Positions 33,016 through 42,222 of a DNA stretch of 64,000 nt are shown here, in pieces; the first letter of the stretch is position 1; every line of letters begins with the position of its first letter. Location of the stretch: NCBI RefSeq assembly GCF_021249345.1, contig NZ_CP089588.1, positions 2,356,001 through 2,420,000 on the forward strand, given 5' to 3'. The translations under genes were made by a program, and so were the position numbers. The DNA comes from Halobacterium wangiae (lineage in GTDB: Archaea; Halobacteriota; Halobacteria; Halobacteriales; Halobacteriaceae). The notes below the pieces were generated by a model. That model did no database searches, was not told the origin of the DNA, and worked only from the letters and a program-made list of their open reading frames with translations.

Positions 33016-35675
33016 GGTTCACCCGCGTCTCCCTCCGGAACTTCAAGTGCTACGAGGACGCGGACGTCCACCTCGACCCCGGCGTAACTGTCATCCACGG
33101 GCTCAACGGCAGCGGGAAGTCGAGCCTGCTGGAGGCCTGCTTCTTCGCGCTGTACGGCGCGACGGCCCTCGACAAGACCCTCGAGGAGATCGTCACCATC
33201 GGCGCCGAGGAGGCGGAGATCGACCTCTGGTTCACGCACGCGGGCGACGACTTCCACATCTACCGGCGCGTCCGGAACACCGGCGAGCGCGCGTCGACGC
33301 CCGACTGTACGCTCGAGACGCCGTCGGGGAGCATCGACGGCGTGACGGACGTGGAGGCGTACGTCACCGACCTCCTGCGGATGGACGCGGAGGCGTTCGT
33401 CAACTGCGCGTACGTCCGCCAGGGCGAGGTGAACAAGCTCATCAACGCCTCCGCGAGCACCCGCCAGGCGATGCTCGACGACCTCCTCCAGCTCGGGAAA
33501 CTCGAGGACTACCGCCAGCGCGCCGGCGACGCCAGACTCGGCGTCGAGGACGTCAAGAGCACCGTCGAGGGGAGACTCCAGGGCCTGGACGAGCAGATCG
33601 AGACCAAGGAGGCCGAGGACCCCCACGAGACGCTCGCCAGCCTGAAGTCCGAACTGGCGGACGTCACCGACGACGTCGAGCGCTACGAGGACCAGCGCGA
33701 CAGCGCCCGGGAGACCCTCGAAGACGCCGAGGACGTCCTCGAACGCTTCGAGGAGAAACGCGAGGAACTCGACGACGTCACGGGGACCATCTCGGACCTC
33801 CGTGAGTCCATCGCGGAGACCGAGTCCGACCGCGAGGACCTCGCCGAGCAGACGGCCGAGCACCGCGAGCGCGCCGCCGAACTGGACGACGAGGCCACCG
33901 AACTCCTCGCCGAGACGGACCTCGCGGACGCCGACGTCGAGGCGGTCGAAGCGAGACGCGACGACCTCGTCGACGAGCGCGAGGCCGTCACCGAGCAGAT
34001 ATCCGAGGTGGCGCCCGCGGTGTCGAAGCTCCAGACCGAGGCGGACAACGCCGCGGACCGCGCTGACGACCTCGAGGAGCGCGCGGAATCGGCCCGCGAG
34101 GACGCCGCGGAATTGGACGAGGAGGCGGAGGCGGCCGAGGAAGCGCGCGAGGACGCCGAGGAACGAATCGCGGAACTGAACGAGTCCATCGAGGACGCGA
34201 AAGCCGCCTTCGAGGACGCGCCCGTGGCCTTCGGTGAAGCCGAGCGCCACCTCGAGTCGCTCGAAGCGGACCTCGAGGACCTGCGGGAGCGCCGCGAGGA
34301 CGTCGGCGGCGACCTGCAGTCCGCGCGGGACCGCGTCGCGGAGGCCGAGGAGCTACTGGACGCGGGGAAGTGTCCGGAGTGCGGTCAGCCGGTCGACGGG
34401 TCGCCGCACGTCGACGGCGTCGAGGAGTACCGCGAGCGCGTCGCCGACCTCGAGGCCGAACTCGACGCCGTCGACGAGGACGTCGAGGACGTCCAGGCTC
34501 GCATCGAGCGCGCCGAGGCGCTCGTCGAGCGCGAACGCGACGTCGGCGACCACGAGCAGAACCGCGAACTCGCCGTCGAACGCCGCGAGGACCGCGCCGA
34601 GGCCGTCGACGAGGCGCGCTCGGCGGCCGAGTCCAAGCGCGAGCAGGCCGACGAACTCGCCGACGAGGCGGCGACGGCCCGGGAAGAGGCCGAGGCGAAA
34701 CGCGAAGCGGCCGACGACAGACGCGAGGAACTCGCGGACCTGAACGCGCGCCAGAGCGACCTGAAGGAGCGCGTCGAGCGCCTCGGCGACCTGGCGGACG
34801 TGCTCGCGGACGCCGCGGACCACCGCACGGAGGCCGAGCGCCTCGCAGAGAAGCGTACGGACCTCGCCGACCGCAACGAGGAGCGCCGCGAGCGCCTCGA
34901 CGACCTCCGGGAGCGCAAGCGCACCCTCGAGAGCGAGTTCGACGAGGACCGAATCGAGCAGGCGAGAGCCGACAAGGACCGCGCCGCGGACTACCTCGAG
35001 AAGGTCGAGCCCCGGCTGGAGAAACTGTACGAGGACCGCGACGAGCTACAGGGACAGATCGGCGCCGCGGAGAACGCCATCGAGGAACTGGAGGCGCTCC
35101 GCGAGCAGCGCGAGGCCGTCGCCGAGCGCCACACGGAACTCAAGGACCTCCACGACGAGGTGTCCGACCTGGAGGCGATGTACGGCGACCTGCGCGCGGA
35201 ACTCCGCCAGCAGAACGTCACGAAGCTCGAACGCCTCCTCAACGAGACGTTCGAACTCGTCTACCAGAACGACTCCTACGCGCGCATCGAACTCTCCGGG
35301 GACTACGAGCTGACGGTGTACCAGAAGGACGGCGAGGCGCTCGAACCCGACCAGCTCTCCGGCGGGGAGCGCGCGCTGTTCAACCTCAGCCTGCGGTGTG
35401 CCATCTACCGGCTGCTCGCGGAGGGTATCGAGGGGGAGGCGCCGCTGCCGTCGCTCATCCTCGACGAACCCACCGTCTTCCTCGACTCCGGCCACGTCTC
35501 CCAGCTCGTGGAACTCGTCGAGTCGATGCGTCGGCTCGGCGTCGAACAGATCGTCGTGGTGAGCCACGACGACGAACTCGTGGACGCCGCCGACGACGTG
35601 GTCCGCGTCGAGAAGGACGCCACGTCGAACCGCTCGCGCGTGGTGCGCGACGAAGCGGGGCTGCTCGCGGACTGA
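33012..35675 (+). CDS. rad50: DNA double-strand break repair ATPase Rad50
   Basis: An 887-residue SMC-like ATPase. Walker [11 protein letters not shown] (residues 29-38) and the first half of the head are followed by a long coiled coil of about 600 residues, extremely rich in Glu/Asp/Arg heptads. The zinc hook CPEC sits at residues 454-457 ([12 protein letters not shown]) at the coil apex. The C-terminal half head has [16 protein letters not shown] (signature) and [21 protein letters not shown] (Walker B and D-loop). It starts at GTG, coupled to mre11. Confidence 0.96.
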   Translation: MRFTRVSLRNFKCYEDADVHLDPGVTVIHGLNGSGKSSLLEACFFALYGATALDKTLEEIVTIGAEEAEIDLWFTHAGDDFHIYRRVRNTGERASTPDCTLETPSGSIDGVTDVEAYVTDLLRMDAEAFVNCAYVRQGEVNKLINASASTRQAMLDDLLQLGKLEDYRQRAGDARLGVEDVKSTVEGRLQGLDEQIETKEAEDPHETLASLKSELADVTDDVERYEDQRDSARETLEDAEDVLERFEEKREELDDVTGTISDLRESIAETESDREDLAEQTAEHRERAAELDDEATELLAETDLADADVEAVEARRDDLVDEREAVTEQISEVAPAVSKLQTEADNAADRADDLEERAESAREDAAELDEEAEAAEEAREDAEERIAELNESIEDAKAAFEDAPVAFGEAERHLESLEADLEDLRERREDVGGDLQSARDRVAEAEELLDAGKCPECGQPVDGSPHVDGVEEYRERVADLEAELDAVDEDVEDVQARIERAEALVERERDVGDHEQNRELAVERREDRAEAVDEARSAAESKREQADELADEAATAREEAEAKREAADDRREELADLNARQSDLKERVERLGDLADVLADAADHRTEAERLAEKRTDLADRNEERRERLDDLRERKRTLESEFDEDRIEQARADKDRAADYLEKVEPRLEKLYEDRDELQGQIGAAENAIEELEALREQREAVAERHTELKDLHDEVSDLEAMYGDLRAELRQQNVTKLERLLNETFELVYQNDSYARIELSGDYELTVYQKDGEALEPDQLSGGERALFNLSLRCAIYRLLAEGIEGEAPLPSLILDEPTVFLDSGHVSQLVELVESMRRLGVEQIVVVSHDDELVDAADDVVRVEKDATSNRSRVVRDEAGLLAD

Positions 35676-35775
35676 CAGGTCCGATCGGGACAGTCAGTCA
35701 CTACCCGCGTCGGTTCGTGTTGGGTACCAGATTGGTAACAGAAGTTTTCTCTACCCCGACTACAGAGGAGGTGCT

Positions 35776-35949
35776 ATGTCAGCGGTGTCAGAGCTGCACA
35801 CATTCGCCGGAGGACTGGGCGTTGTTGGCGCGTCGCTGCTCGTAGCCGGGGCAGTGACGTCCGCGTCCCCCGTGTGGGGGCTCGGGGTTGGCTCGTCAGC
35901 GGTCGCACTCGCCGTCTTCGCCGGGTCGCGTGGGTTCGTCCCCGCCTAG
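35776..35949 (+). CDS. Small two-helix membrane protein (57 residues)
   Basis: A 57-residue protein, MSAVSELHTFAGGLG, with two short hydrophobic helices (VVGASLLVAGAVTSA, VGSSAVALAVFAG) and terminal SRGFVPA. It is too short for routine calling, but ATG at 35776 is preceded by AGAGGAGGTG, an unusually good Shine-Dalgarno sequence for this window. Its TAG overlaps the stop of the convergent gene. No family is recognised. Confidence 0.5.
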   Translation: MSAVSELHTFAGGLGVVGASLLVAGAVTSASPVWGLGVGSSAVALAVFAGSRGFVPA

Positions 35950-36371
35950 TCCTCGCGGAGTACATCGACGCCGCGCTCGCCGGCGTCGGTGAGTGCGTAG
36001 CCGCGTTCGCCGCCGACGGTCGCCTCCTCGACGAGGCCGGCGGCCCGGAACTCCGTGAGGGAGCCGACCATGTCGCTCTCGCAGACGTCGTAGGCGGCGA
36101 GCATCTCGCGGGCGGCCAGCGGGCCGCGGTCCGCCAGGTCGACGAGCAGACCGAGGTGCCAGTCGGCGTGGCAGGCGCGGACTACCTGCCGGGCCTCTGC
36201 CGAGACGGCGGTGGCGAGGGCGTCCAGGGGGGACTCGCCGCTCGCCGGTTCGAGGTCGTCGTTCGGGAGGTGGCGGCGCTCGCCGGTCGCCGGGTCGCGG
36301 ACGAGGCTGCTGTCGCCGCTCTCCTTGAGCAGGACGTAGATCGCTCCCTCGTCGTCGCGGACCGTGCGCAT
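35946..36371 (-). CDS. Haloarchaeal winged-helix protein
   Basis: A 141-residue protein. The N-terminal half is a beta-hairpin region (MRTVRDDEGAIYVLLKESGDSSLVRDPATGERRHL); the C-terminal half is a winged helix (LLVDLADRGPLAAREMLAAYDVCESDMVGSLTEFRAAGLVEEATV, with wing GGERGYALTDAG). Possibly an ordinary transcriptional regulator; no ligand domain or cysteine cluster. Convergent with the small membrane protein. Confidence 0.7.
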   Translation of the reverse strand: MRTVRDDEGAIYVLLKESGDSSLVRDPATGERRHLPNDDLEPASGESPLDALATAVSAEARQVVRACHADWHLGLLVDLADRGPLAAREMLAAYDVCESDMVGSLTEFRAAGLVEEATVGGERGYALTDAGERGVDVLRED

Positions 36372-36431
36372 GCCTCGAAGCAGTAACTCCGCGGCGTTAG
36401 GAGTTGCGTTCGCTCGCGCTCTCCCGCCCGG

Positions 36432-36710
36432 TCACTCCTCGCGGGTGTAGACACGGTACTTGTAGTAGCCGTAGAGACCGAGAATGACGCCCGCGGCGAG
36501 GAGGCTCCCACCGGTGTCCCACTGGTTGCGGAAGACCGCGAGCATCGCGCCGACACTGCCCGCCATCAGCGCGACGTTGAAGACGAGGACGAGCAGCCAG
36601 AACTGCCGCTGGAGGCGCGGGTCGGCGTCGGACTCGTCCGGGACGTCGACGGAGGGCGCGAGCTCTCGCTCGGCCTCGGACTCCTCGTTCCCGAACAGGT
36701 CGTCTAACAC
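36432..36710 (-). CDS. Two-helix membrane protein of unknown function
   Basis: A 92-residue protein. An acidic 40-residue N terminus (NEESEAERELAPSVDVPDES) precedes two transmembrane helices (FWLLVLVFNVALMAGSVGAML, GSLLAAGVILGLYGYYKYRV) and a short basic end. The layout resembles conserved haloarchaeal DUF families of this size. No functional clue beyond context beside polB and the winged-helix gene. Confidence 0.6.
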   Translation of the reverse strand: MLDDLFGNEESEAERELAPSVDVPDESDADPRLQRQFWLLVLVFNVALMAGSVGAMLAVFRNQWDTGGSLLAAGVILGLYGYYKYRVYTREE

Positions 36711-36749
36711 GCGAGAAAATCCGGGATGGCGGTGGAAAAGCGTTGCCTC

Positions 36750-36944
36750 TCAGAGTGCGTCGCCTAGCGACACCACGTCCGTCGCTTTGAGCCACGCGAG
36801 CGGATTCTGCGCGTCGTAGAATACGACGCCGTCCTCTGTGTCGTAGGACTCCACGTCGTCTCGGGCGTCGGTGCCCTCGGGCAGCTGTGGGACTTCGTTC
36901 TGGCGATTCGCGTCGCCCGCTGCGTGGTCAGTCACGTCTGTCAC
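36750..36944 (-). CDS. Small acidic soluble protein (GTG start)
   Basis: A 64-residue protein starting VTDVTDHAAGDANRQ at GTG 36944. A second GTG at 36935 is possible, but the TATA box at 36971-36976 favours the first and predicts a leaderless mRNA. The domain DVESYDTEDGVVFYDAQNPLAWLKATDVVSL resembles small conserved haloarchaeal DUFs. A longer frame extending to 37049 overlaps the polB start and is rejected. Confidence 0.65.
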   Translation of the reverse strand: MTDVTDHAAGDANRQNEVPQLPEGTDARDDVESYDTEDGVVFYDAQNPLAWLKATDVVSLGDAL

Positions 36945-36970
36945 CTCGCACTTTGGTAAGGTGTAACATG

Positions 36971-36976
36971 GTATAA
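36971..36976 (-). promoter_or_regulatory. TATA box of small acidic protein gene
   Basis: On the minus strand the sequence reads GGCTTATACCATG, with TTATAC at 36971-36976. It is about 29 nt upstream of the GTG at 36944, which decides between two in-frame GTG codons. Confidence 0.55.
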
Positions 36977-37017
36977 GCCTTCCCCCGGTGACGCATTTCG
37001 CCGGTCGGAAGGGCGAG

Positions 37018-37023
37018 TTTTTA
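37018..37023 (+). promoter_or_regulatory. TATA box of polB
   Basis: TTTTTA at 37018-37023 lies about 28 nt before the polB ATG at 37049. The transcript should be leaderless. The divergent gene's TATA box is 45 bp away. Confidence 0.5.
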
Positions 37024-37048
37024 GGGTGGACGGTCGAATGACCCAGCA

Positions 37049-39739
37049 ATGAGCAACACGGACCTCTCCCAGTTCATGCACGAGGGCGGGGAGTCGGACG
37101 AGCAATCGCCCGACGAGGACGTCGTGCACGCGGAAGCGGAGGTCGTGGCCGGCGACGCCGACCCGGTCGTGACCGAGATCGTGAACGCGGAGGCGGACGC
37201 GCTCCCGGACGCCGACGGCGACGTCGAACTGATGGTGACCCAGGTCGACTACACCGTCGAGGGGAGCGGCGACCGGCAGCGCCCGGTCGTCCACGTCTTC
37301 GGCCGCACCGACGACGACGAGGCCGAGCACGTCCGCGTCCACGGCTTCCGCCCGTACTTCTACGCGCCGACGGCGAATCTCACGGCGGACGACCTGACCG
37401 ACGACGTCATCACCGGCTCCGAGGACGGCTACGAGTCCATCCGTGGCGAGGAACTGACGAAGATCTACGGCCGTACCCCGCGGGACGTCGGGAACGTCCG
37501 CGACCGCTTCGACCACTACGAGGCGGACATCCTCTTCCCGAACCGCCTGCTCATCGACAAGGACATCACGAGCGGCGTCCGCGTGCCCGAGCGCCGCGCC
37601 GACGACGGCGCCCTCTATGTCCACCACGACGAGATCGTGGCCTGCGACGTGGACGCCAGCCTCCGCGTCAACACCTTCGACATCGAGGTCGACGACCGCT
37701 CTGGGTTCCCGGAGGACGGCGAGGAACCGGTCGTCTGCCTCGCGAGCCACGACTCCTTCCGTGACGAGTACATCGTCTGGCTGTTCGAGGCACCCGACGC
37801 CACCACCGACTCGCCCGACGACCTCGCCGACCACGACCTCCTCGACGAGGACGCGGCGGCGGACGTGCGCGTCTTCGACACCGAGGAGGCGATGCACGAG
37901 GCGTTCATCGGTTACATCGTCGAGACCGACCCGGACGTGCTCACGGGGTGGAACTTCGACGACTTCGACATGCCGTACCTCGTCGACCGCCTCGACGTGC
38001 TCGGCATCGAGTCCGACCGCCTCTCGCGCGTCGAGGAGGTGTGGACTTCCGGCTGGGGTGGCCCGAACGTGAAGGGTCGCGTCGTCTTCGACCTGCTGTA
38101 CGCCTACCAGCGCACGAAGCGCTCCGAACTCGACTCCTACCGCCTCGACGCGGTCGGCGAGCAGGAACTCGACGTCGGGAAGGAGCGCTACGCCGGCGAC
38201 ATCGGGGACCTCTGGGAGAACGACCCCGAGCGCCTGCTGGAGTACAACCTCCGGGACGTCGAACTCTGCGTGGAGATCGACCGCAAGCAGTCTATCGTGG
38301 CGTTCTGGGACGAGGCCCGGAAGCTGGTGGGCTGCAAACTCGAGGACGCGACGACGCCCGGCGACGCGGTGGACATGTACGTCCTGCACAAGGCGTACGG
38401 CGAGTTCGTGCTGCCGTCGAAGGGCCAGCAGGAGGCCGAGGAGTTCGAGGGCGGCGCGGTGTTCGACCCCATCACGGGCGTCAAGGAGAACGTCTCCGTG
38501 CTCGACCTGAAGAGCCTCTACCCGATGTCGATGGTGACCATCAACGCGTCGCCGGAGACGAAGGTCGACCCCGAGGAGTTCGACGGCGAGACGTACAAGA
38601 CGCCGACTGGCGTCCACTTCCGGAAGGAACCCGACGGCATCATCCGGGAGATGGTCGACGAACTGCTCACCGAGCGCGACGACAAGAAGGAACTCCGCGA
38701 CCAGCACGACCCGGACTCGGAGCCGTACGCCCGCTTCGACCGCCAGCAGGCAGCCGTGAAGGTCATCATGAACAGTCTGTACGGCGTGTTCGGCTGGGAC
38801 CGCTTCCGGCTGTACGACCGGGAGATGAGCGCGGGCGTGACGTCGACGAACCGGGAGGTCATCTCGTTCACCGAGGACGCCGCCAACGACTTCGGCTACG
38901 AGGTGGCCTACGGCGACACCGACAGCGTGATGCTCGAACTCGGCAGCGAACTCTCGAAGGAGGAGGCCATCGAGACGTCCTTCGACATCGAGGACCACAT
39001 CAACGCGTCCTACGACGAGTTCGCCCGGGAGCGACTCAACGCCGAGGAGCACCGCTTCCAGATCGAGTTCGAGAAGCTCTACCGCCGGTTCTTCCAGGCG
39101 GGGACGAAGAAGCGCTACGCCGGCCACATCGTCTGGAAGGAGGGCAAGGACGTCGACGACATCGACATCACTGGCTTCGAGTACAAGCGCTCGGACATCG
39201 CGCCCATCACGAAGGAGGTCCAGAAGCGCGTCATCGAACTGGTCGTCGTGGAGGGCGACGTCGACGGCGTCGAGGAGTACGTCCACGACGTTATCGAGGA
39301 CTTCCGCGAGGGGAACGTCGACCTCGACGACATCGGCATCCCGGGCGGCATCGGGAAGCGCCTCGACAACTACGACACGGACACTGCGCAGGTCCGGGGC
39401 GCGAAGTACGCCAACCTCCTGCTGGGGACGAACTTCGACCGGGGCTCGAAACCCAAGCGCCTCTACCTGGCGAAGGTCCACCCCGAGTTCTTCCGCCGCG
39501 TGGAGGACGAGCGACCGAGTATCAACGAGGACCCCCTGTACGTCGAGTTCAAGACCGACCACGACGTCATCTGCTACGAGTACGCCGACCAGATTCCCGA
39601 CGAGTTCGAGGTGGACTACGACGTGATGCTCGACAAGACGCTGAAGGGCCCCATCGAGCGCATTCTGGAGGCGTTAGACGTCTCCTGGGAGGAGGTCAAG
39701 ACGGGCCAGACCCAGACCGGTCTCGGCAGTTTCACGTGA
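37049..39739 (+). CDS. polB: Family B DNA polymerase (PolB)
   Basis: An 896-residue replicative-type DNA polymerase with proofreading. The 3'-5' exonuclease domain starts at FDIEVDD (Exo I, residue about 210) with GWNFDDFDMPYL (Exo II region) and YNLRDVELC (Exo III). The polymerase domain has motif A DLKSLYPMSM, motif B KVIMNSLYGVFGWD and motif C YGDTDSVMLELGS. It is uninterrupted: no intein at motif A, B or C, where haloarchaeal polB genes often carry them. The first 60 residues are an acidic, unconserved extension. Confidence 0.97.
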   Translation: MSNTDLSQFMHEGGESDEQSPDEDVVHAEAEVVAGDADPVVTEIVNAEADALPDADGDVELMVTQVDYTVEGSGDRQRPVVHVFGRTDDDEAEHVRVHGFRPYFYAPTANLTADDLTDDVITGSEDGYESIRGEELTKIYGRTPRDVGNVRDRFDHYEADILFPNRLLIDKDITSGVRVPERRADDGALYVHHDEIVACDVDASLRVNTFDIEVDDRSGFPEDGEEPVVCLASHDSFRDEYIVWLFEAPDATTDSPDDLADHDLLDEDAAADVRVFDTEEAMHEAFIGYIVETDPDVLTGWNFDDFDMPYLVDRLDVLGIESDRLSRVEEVWTSGWGGPNVKGRVVFDLLYAYQRTKRSELDSYRLDAVGEQELDVGKERYAGDIGDLWENDPERLLEYNLRDVELCVEIDRKQSIVAFWDEARKLVGCKLEDATTPGDAVDMYVLHKAYGEFVLPSKGQQEAEEFEGGAVFDPITGVKENVSVLDLKSLYPMSMVTINASPETKVDPEEFDGETYKTPTGVHFRKEPDGIIREMVDELLTERDDKKELRDQHDPDSEPYARFDRQQAAVKVIMNSLYGVFGWDRFRLYDREMSAGVTSTNREVISFTEDAANDFGYEVAYGDTDSVMLELGSELSKEEAIETSFDIEDHINASYDEFARERLNAEEHRFQIEFEKLYRRFFQAGTKKRYAGHIVWKEGKDVDDIDITGFEYKRSDIAPITKEVQKRVIELVVVEGDVDGVEEYVHDVIEDFREGNVDLDDIGIPGGIGKRLDNYDTDTAQVRGAKYANLLLGTNFDRGSKPKRLYLAKVHPEFFRRVEDERPSINEDPLYVEFKTDHDVICYEYADQIPDEFEVDYDVMLDKTLKGPIERILEALDVSWEEVKTGQTQTGLGSFT

Positions 39740-39877
39740 GTCGCCGTGCGGCGATAACTGCCCGAACTGTGTGAATTCTTCACGAATCGCGAACTCCTGT
39801 TTTCGTTTCCAAAAGGAGTTGCCGAAAATGCGTAACCGTTATGGGGCGCTCGCACCTTGTCTAGGATGACCTAATCG
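39740..39877. promoter_or_regulatory. suf operon promoter with inverted repeat at start site
   Basis: TTATGG (39839-39844) is the TATA element and predicts transcription start near 39866, giving a leader of about 12 bases before ATG 39878. A perfect inverted repeat TAGG-ATGA-CCTA lies at 39862-39873, straddling that start. Its TAGG/CCTA half-sites resemble DtxR-type iron-regulator boxes, and a dtxR-like gene closes the operon block downstream. Confidence 0.5.
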
Positions 39878-40783
39878 ATGGCTACGCTAGAACTCAAAAA
39901 CGTACACGCGGAAGTGGCAGAGGACGGTGGAGAGACGATTCTCAACGGGGTCGACCTCGAAGTTCCGTCGGGCGAGATCCACGCCCTGATGGGCCCGAAC
40001 GGCTCCGGAAAGTCGACCACGTCGAAGATCGTCGCCGGGCACCCGGCCTACGAGGTGACCGAGGGCGAAGTGCTGCTCCACCTCGAGGACAGCGACTTCG
40101 GCGACGTCGAGATCCCCGACGACAAGCGGACGTGGAACCTCCTCGAACTGGAGCCGAACGAGCGCGCCGCGCTCGGCATCTACCTCGGCTTCCAGTACCC
40201 CGCCGAGATCGAGGGCGTCACGCTCGTCAACTTCCTCCGCACCGCGCTCAACGCGAAACTCGAGGAGCGCGACGAACTCCTCTTCGGCGAGGACGAGGAC
40301 GAAGACGACGAGGACGCGGGCTACGAGACCTCCCCGATGGAGGGGCCCGCCGACGAAGGCGAGGTCAGCGTCGCCGACTTCCAGGCGCTGCTCTCCGAGA
40401 AGATGGAGCTGCTCGACATGGACGAGTCGTTCGCCACGCGCTACCTCAACGCCGGCTTCTCCGGCGGCGAGAAGAAGCAGAACGAGGTCCTCCAGGCCGC
40501 AGTCCTCGAGCCCTCGATCGCGGTGCTCGACGAGATCGACTCCGGCCTCGACATCGACCGCCTCCAGGACGTCGCCGACGGCATCAACGCCCTGCGCGAC
40601 GAACAGGACGCCGGCATCCTCCAGATCACCCACTACCAGCGCATCCTCGACTACGTCGAGCCCGACCGCATCCACATCATGCTGGACGGCGAGATCGCCA
40701 TGGAGGGCGACGCGGAGCTCGCCAAGAAGCTAGAGGACGAGGGCTACGACTGGGTCCGCGACCAGGTCTACGGTACGGCCTAA
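39878..40783 (+). CDS. sufC: SufC, Fe-S cluster assembly ATPase
   Basis: A 301-residue ABC-type ATPase of the SufBCD scaffold. Walker A is [12 protein letters not shown], the signature FSGGEKKQNEVLQ, Walker B and D-loop VLDEIDSGLDID, and H-loop ITHYQR. Between the Walker A and signature, an acidic haloarchaeal insertion (EERDELLFGEDEDEDDEDAG...EGEVSVAD, about 40 residues) lengthens the family's usual 250 residues. First gene of a plus-strand suf block, 7 bp before sufB. Confidence 0.95.
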   Translation: MATLELKNVHAEVAEDGGETILNGVDLEVPSGEIHALMGPNGSGKSTTSKIVAGHPAYEVTEGEVLLHLEDSDFGDVEIPDDKRTWNLLELEPNERAALGIYLGFQYPAEIEGVTLVNFLRTALNAKLEERDELLFGEDEDEDDEDAGYETSPMEGPADEGEVSVADFQALLSEKMELLDMDESFATRYLNAGFSGGEKKQNEVLQAAVLEPSIAVLDEIDSGLDIDRLQDVADGINALRDEQDAGILQITHYQRILDYVEPDRIHIMLDGEIAMEGDAELAKKLEDEGYDWVRDQVYGTA

Positions 40784-40790
40784 CACAATC

Positions 40791-42221
40791 ATGAGTTCAG
40801 ACCAAGACCACCTCGAAGAGACAGACACCGAGGCCCGATTCGAGTTCAAGAAGGAGGAGAGTTCCGCCTTCAAGTCCGAGAAGGGCCTCAACGAGGAGAC
40901 CATCCGGCTCATCTCCGACGACAAGGACGAGCCGGACTGGATGCTCGAGCGCCGTCTGCGCGCGCTCAAACAGTACCAGAAGATGCCGATGCCGACGGAC
41001 TGGCCGGGACAGCCCGACCTCTCCGAACTCGACGTCGGGGAGATCGTCCCGTACATCCGCCCCGACGTCGACAAGCGCGCCGGCGTGGACGACTGGGAGG
41101 AACTCCCCGAGGAGATCCGGGACACCTTCGAACAGCTGGGCATCCCCGAGGCCGAGCGCGAGGCGCTCTCCGGCGTCGGCGCCCAGTACGAGTCCGAAGT
41201 CGTCTACCAGAACATGCAGGAGCGCTGGGAGGAGAAGGGCGTCATCTTCTGCAACATGGACGAGGCCGTCCGGGAGTACCCGGAACTCGTCAAGGAGCAC
41301 TTCATGACGAAGTGCGTGCCACCGAGTGACAACAAGTTCGCCGCGCTCCACGGGGCCGTCTGGTCCGGCGGGAGCTTCGTCTACGTCCCCGAGGACGTGA
41401 CGGTGAACATGCCCGTGCAGGCGTACTTCCGGATGAACTCGGAGGGCATGGGCCAGTTCGAGCACACGCTCATCATCGCCGAACCCGGCAGCGAAGTCCA
41501 CTACATCGAGGGCTGTTCCGCACCGAAGTACGGCACCCACAACCTCCACTCCGGCGGCGTCGAGGTGTTCGTCAAGGAGGACGCCCACGTGCAGTACTCG
41601 ACCGTGCAGAACTGGTCGAAGAACACGTTCAACCTCAACACCAAGCGCGCCATCGTCGAGGAGAACGCCACGATGGAGTGGGTCTCCGGCAGCATGGGGT
41701 CGAAGGCCACCATGCTCTACCCCTCCTCCATCCTGAAGGGCCGCGGCGCGACGGACAACCACATCACCATCGCGTTCGCGGGCGAGGGCCAGGACATCGA
41801 CACCGGCGCGAAGGTCTACCACAACGCGCCGGACACGAAGTCCACCATCGAGTCGAAGTCCATCGCGAAAGACGGCGGCCGCACGAACTACCGCGGCCTC
41901 GTCCACATCGCGGACGGCGCGGAGAACTCCTCAACGTCCGTCGAGTGTGACGCGCTGATGTTCGACAACGAGTCCACCAGCGACACCATGCCGTACATGG
42001 AGATCAACGAGTCGAAGGTGGACGTCGCCCACGAGGCGACCGTCGGCAAGATCGGGGACGAGGACGTCTTCTACCTCCAGTCCCGCGGTCTCGACGACGA
42101 CGACGCCAAGCAGATGATCGTCGCGGGCTTCATCGAGCCCATCACGGAGGAACTGCCCATCGAGTACGCAGTCGAGCTCAACCGCCTCATCGAACTCGAG
42201 ATGGAGGGGAGCCTCGGATAA
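40791..42221 (+). CDS. sufB: SufB, Fe-S cluster scaffold
   Basis: A 476-residue scaffold of the SufBCD complex that builds [Fe-S] clusters. Hallmarks: DWMLERRLRALKQYQKM, FCNMDEAVREYPELVKEHF, a conserved cysteine in FMTKCVPPSDNKFAALHGAV, the beta-helix core (EHTLIIAEPGSEVHYIEGCSAP with a conserved Cys), WVSGSMGSKATMLYPSSILKGRG, and GGRTNYRGLVHIADGAENSS. Co-transcribed with sufC and sufD; 1 bp separates it from sufD. Confidence 0.95.
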   Translation: MSSDQDHLEETDTEARFEFKKEESSAFKSEKGLNEETIRLISDDKDEPDWMLERRLRALKQYQKMPMPTDWPGQPDLSELDVGEIVPYIRPDVDKRAGVDDWEELPEEIRDTFEQLGIPEAEREALSGVGAQYESEVVYQNMQERWEEKGVIFCNMDEAVREYPELVKEHFMTKCVPPSDNKFAALHGAVWSGGSFVYVPEDVTVNMPVQAYFRMNSEGMGQFEHTLIIAEPGSEVHYIEGCSAPKYGTHNLHSGGVEVFVKEDAHVQYSTVQNWSKNTFNLNTKRAIVEENATMEWVSGSMGSKATMLYPSSILKGRGATDNHITIAFAGEGQDIDTGAKVYHNAPDTKSTIESKSIAKDGGRTNYRGLVHIADGAENSSTSVECDALMFDNESTSDTMPYMEINESKVDVAHEATVGKIGDEDVFYLQSRGLDDDDAKQMIVAGFIEPITEELPIEYAVELNRLIELEMEGSLG

Positions 42222-42222
42222 C

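Noticed and set aside
36941-39562. An 873-codon minus-strand frame opposite polB
   Set aside because: It is the antisense of a highly conserved polymerase; no domain or promoter supports it.
37049-39739. Intein in PolB
   Set aside because: Motifs A, B and C are uninterrupted and the protein has the length of an intein-free family B polymerase.
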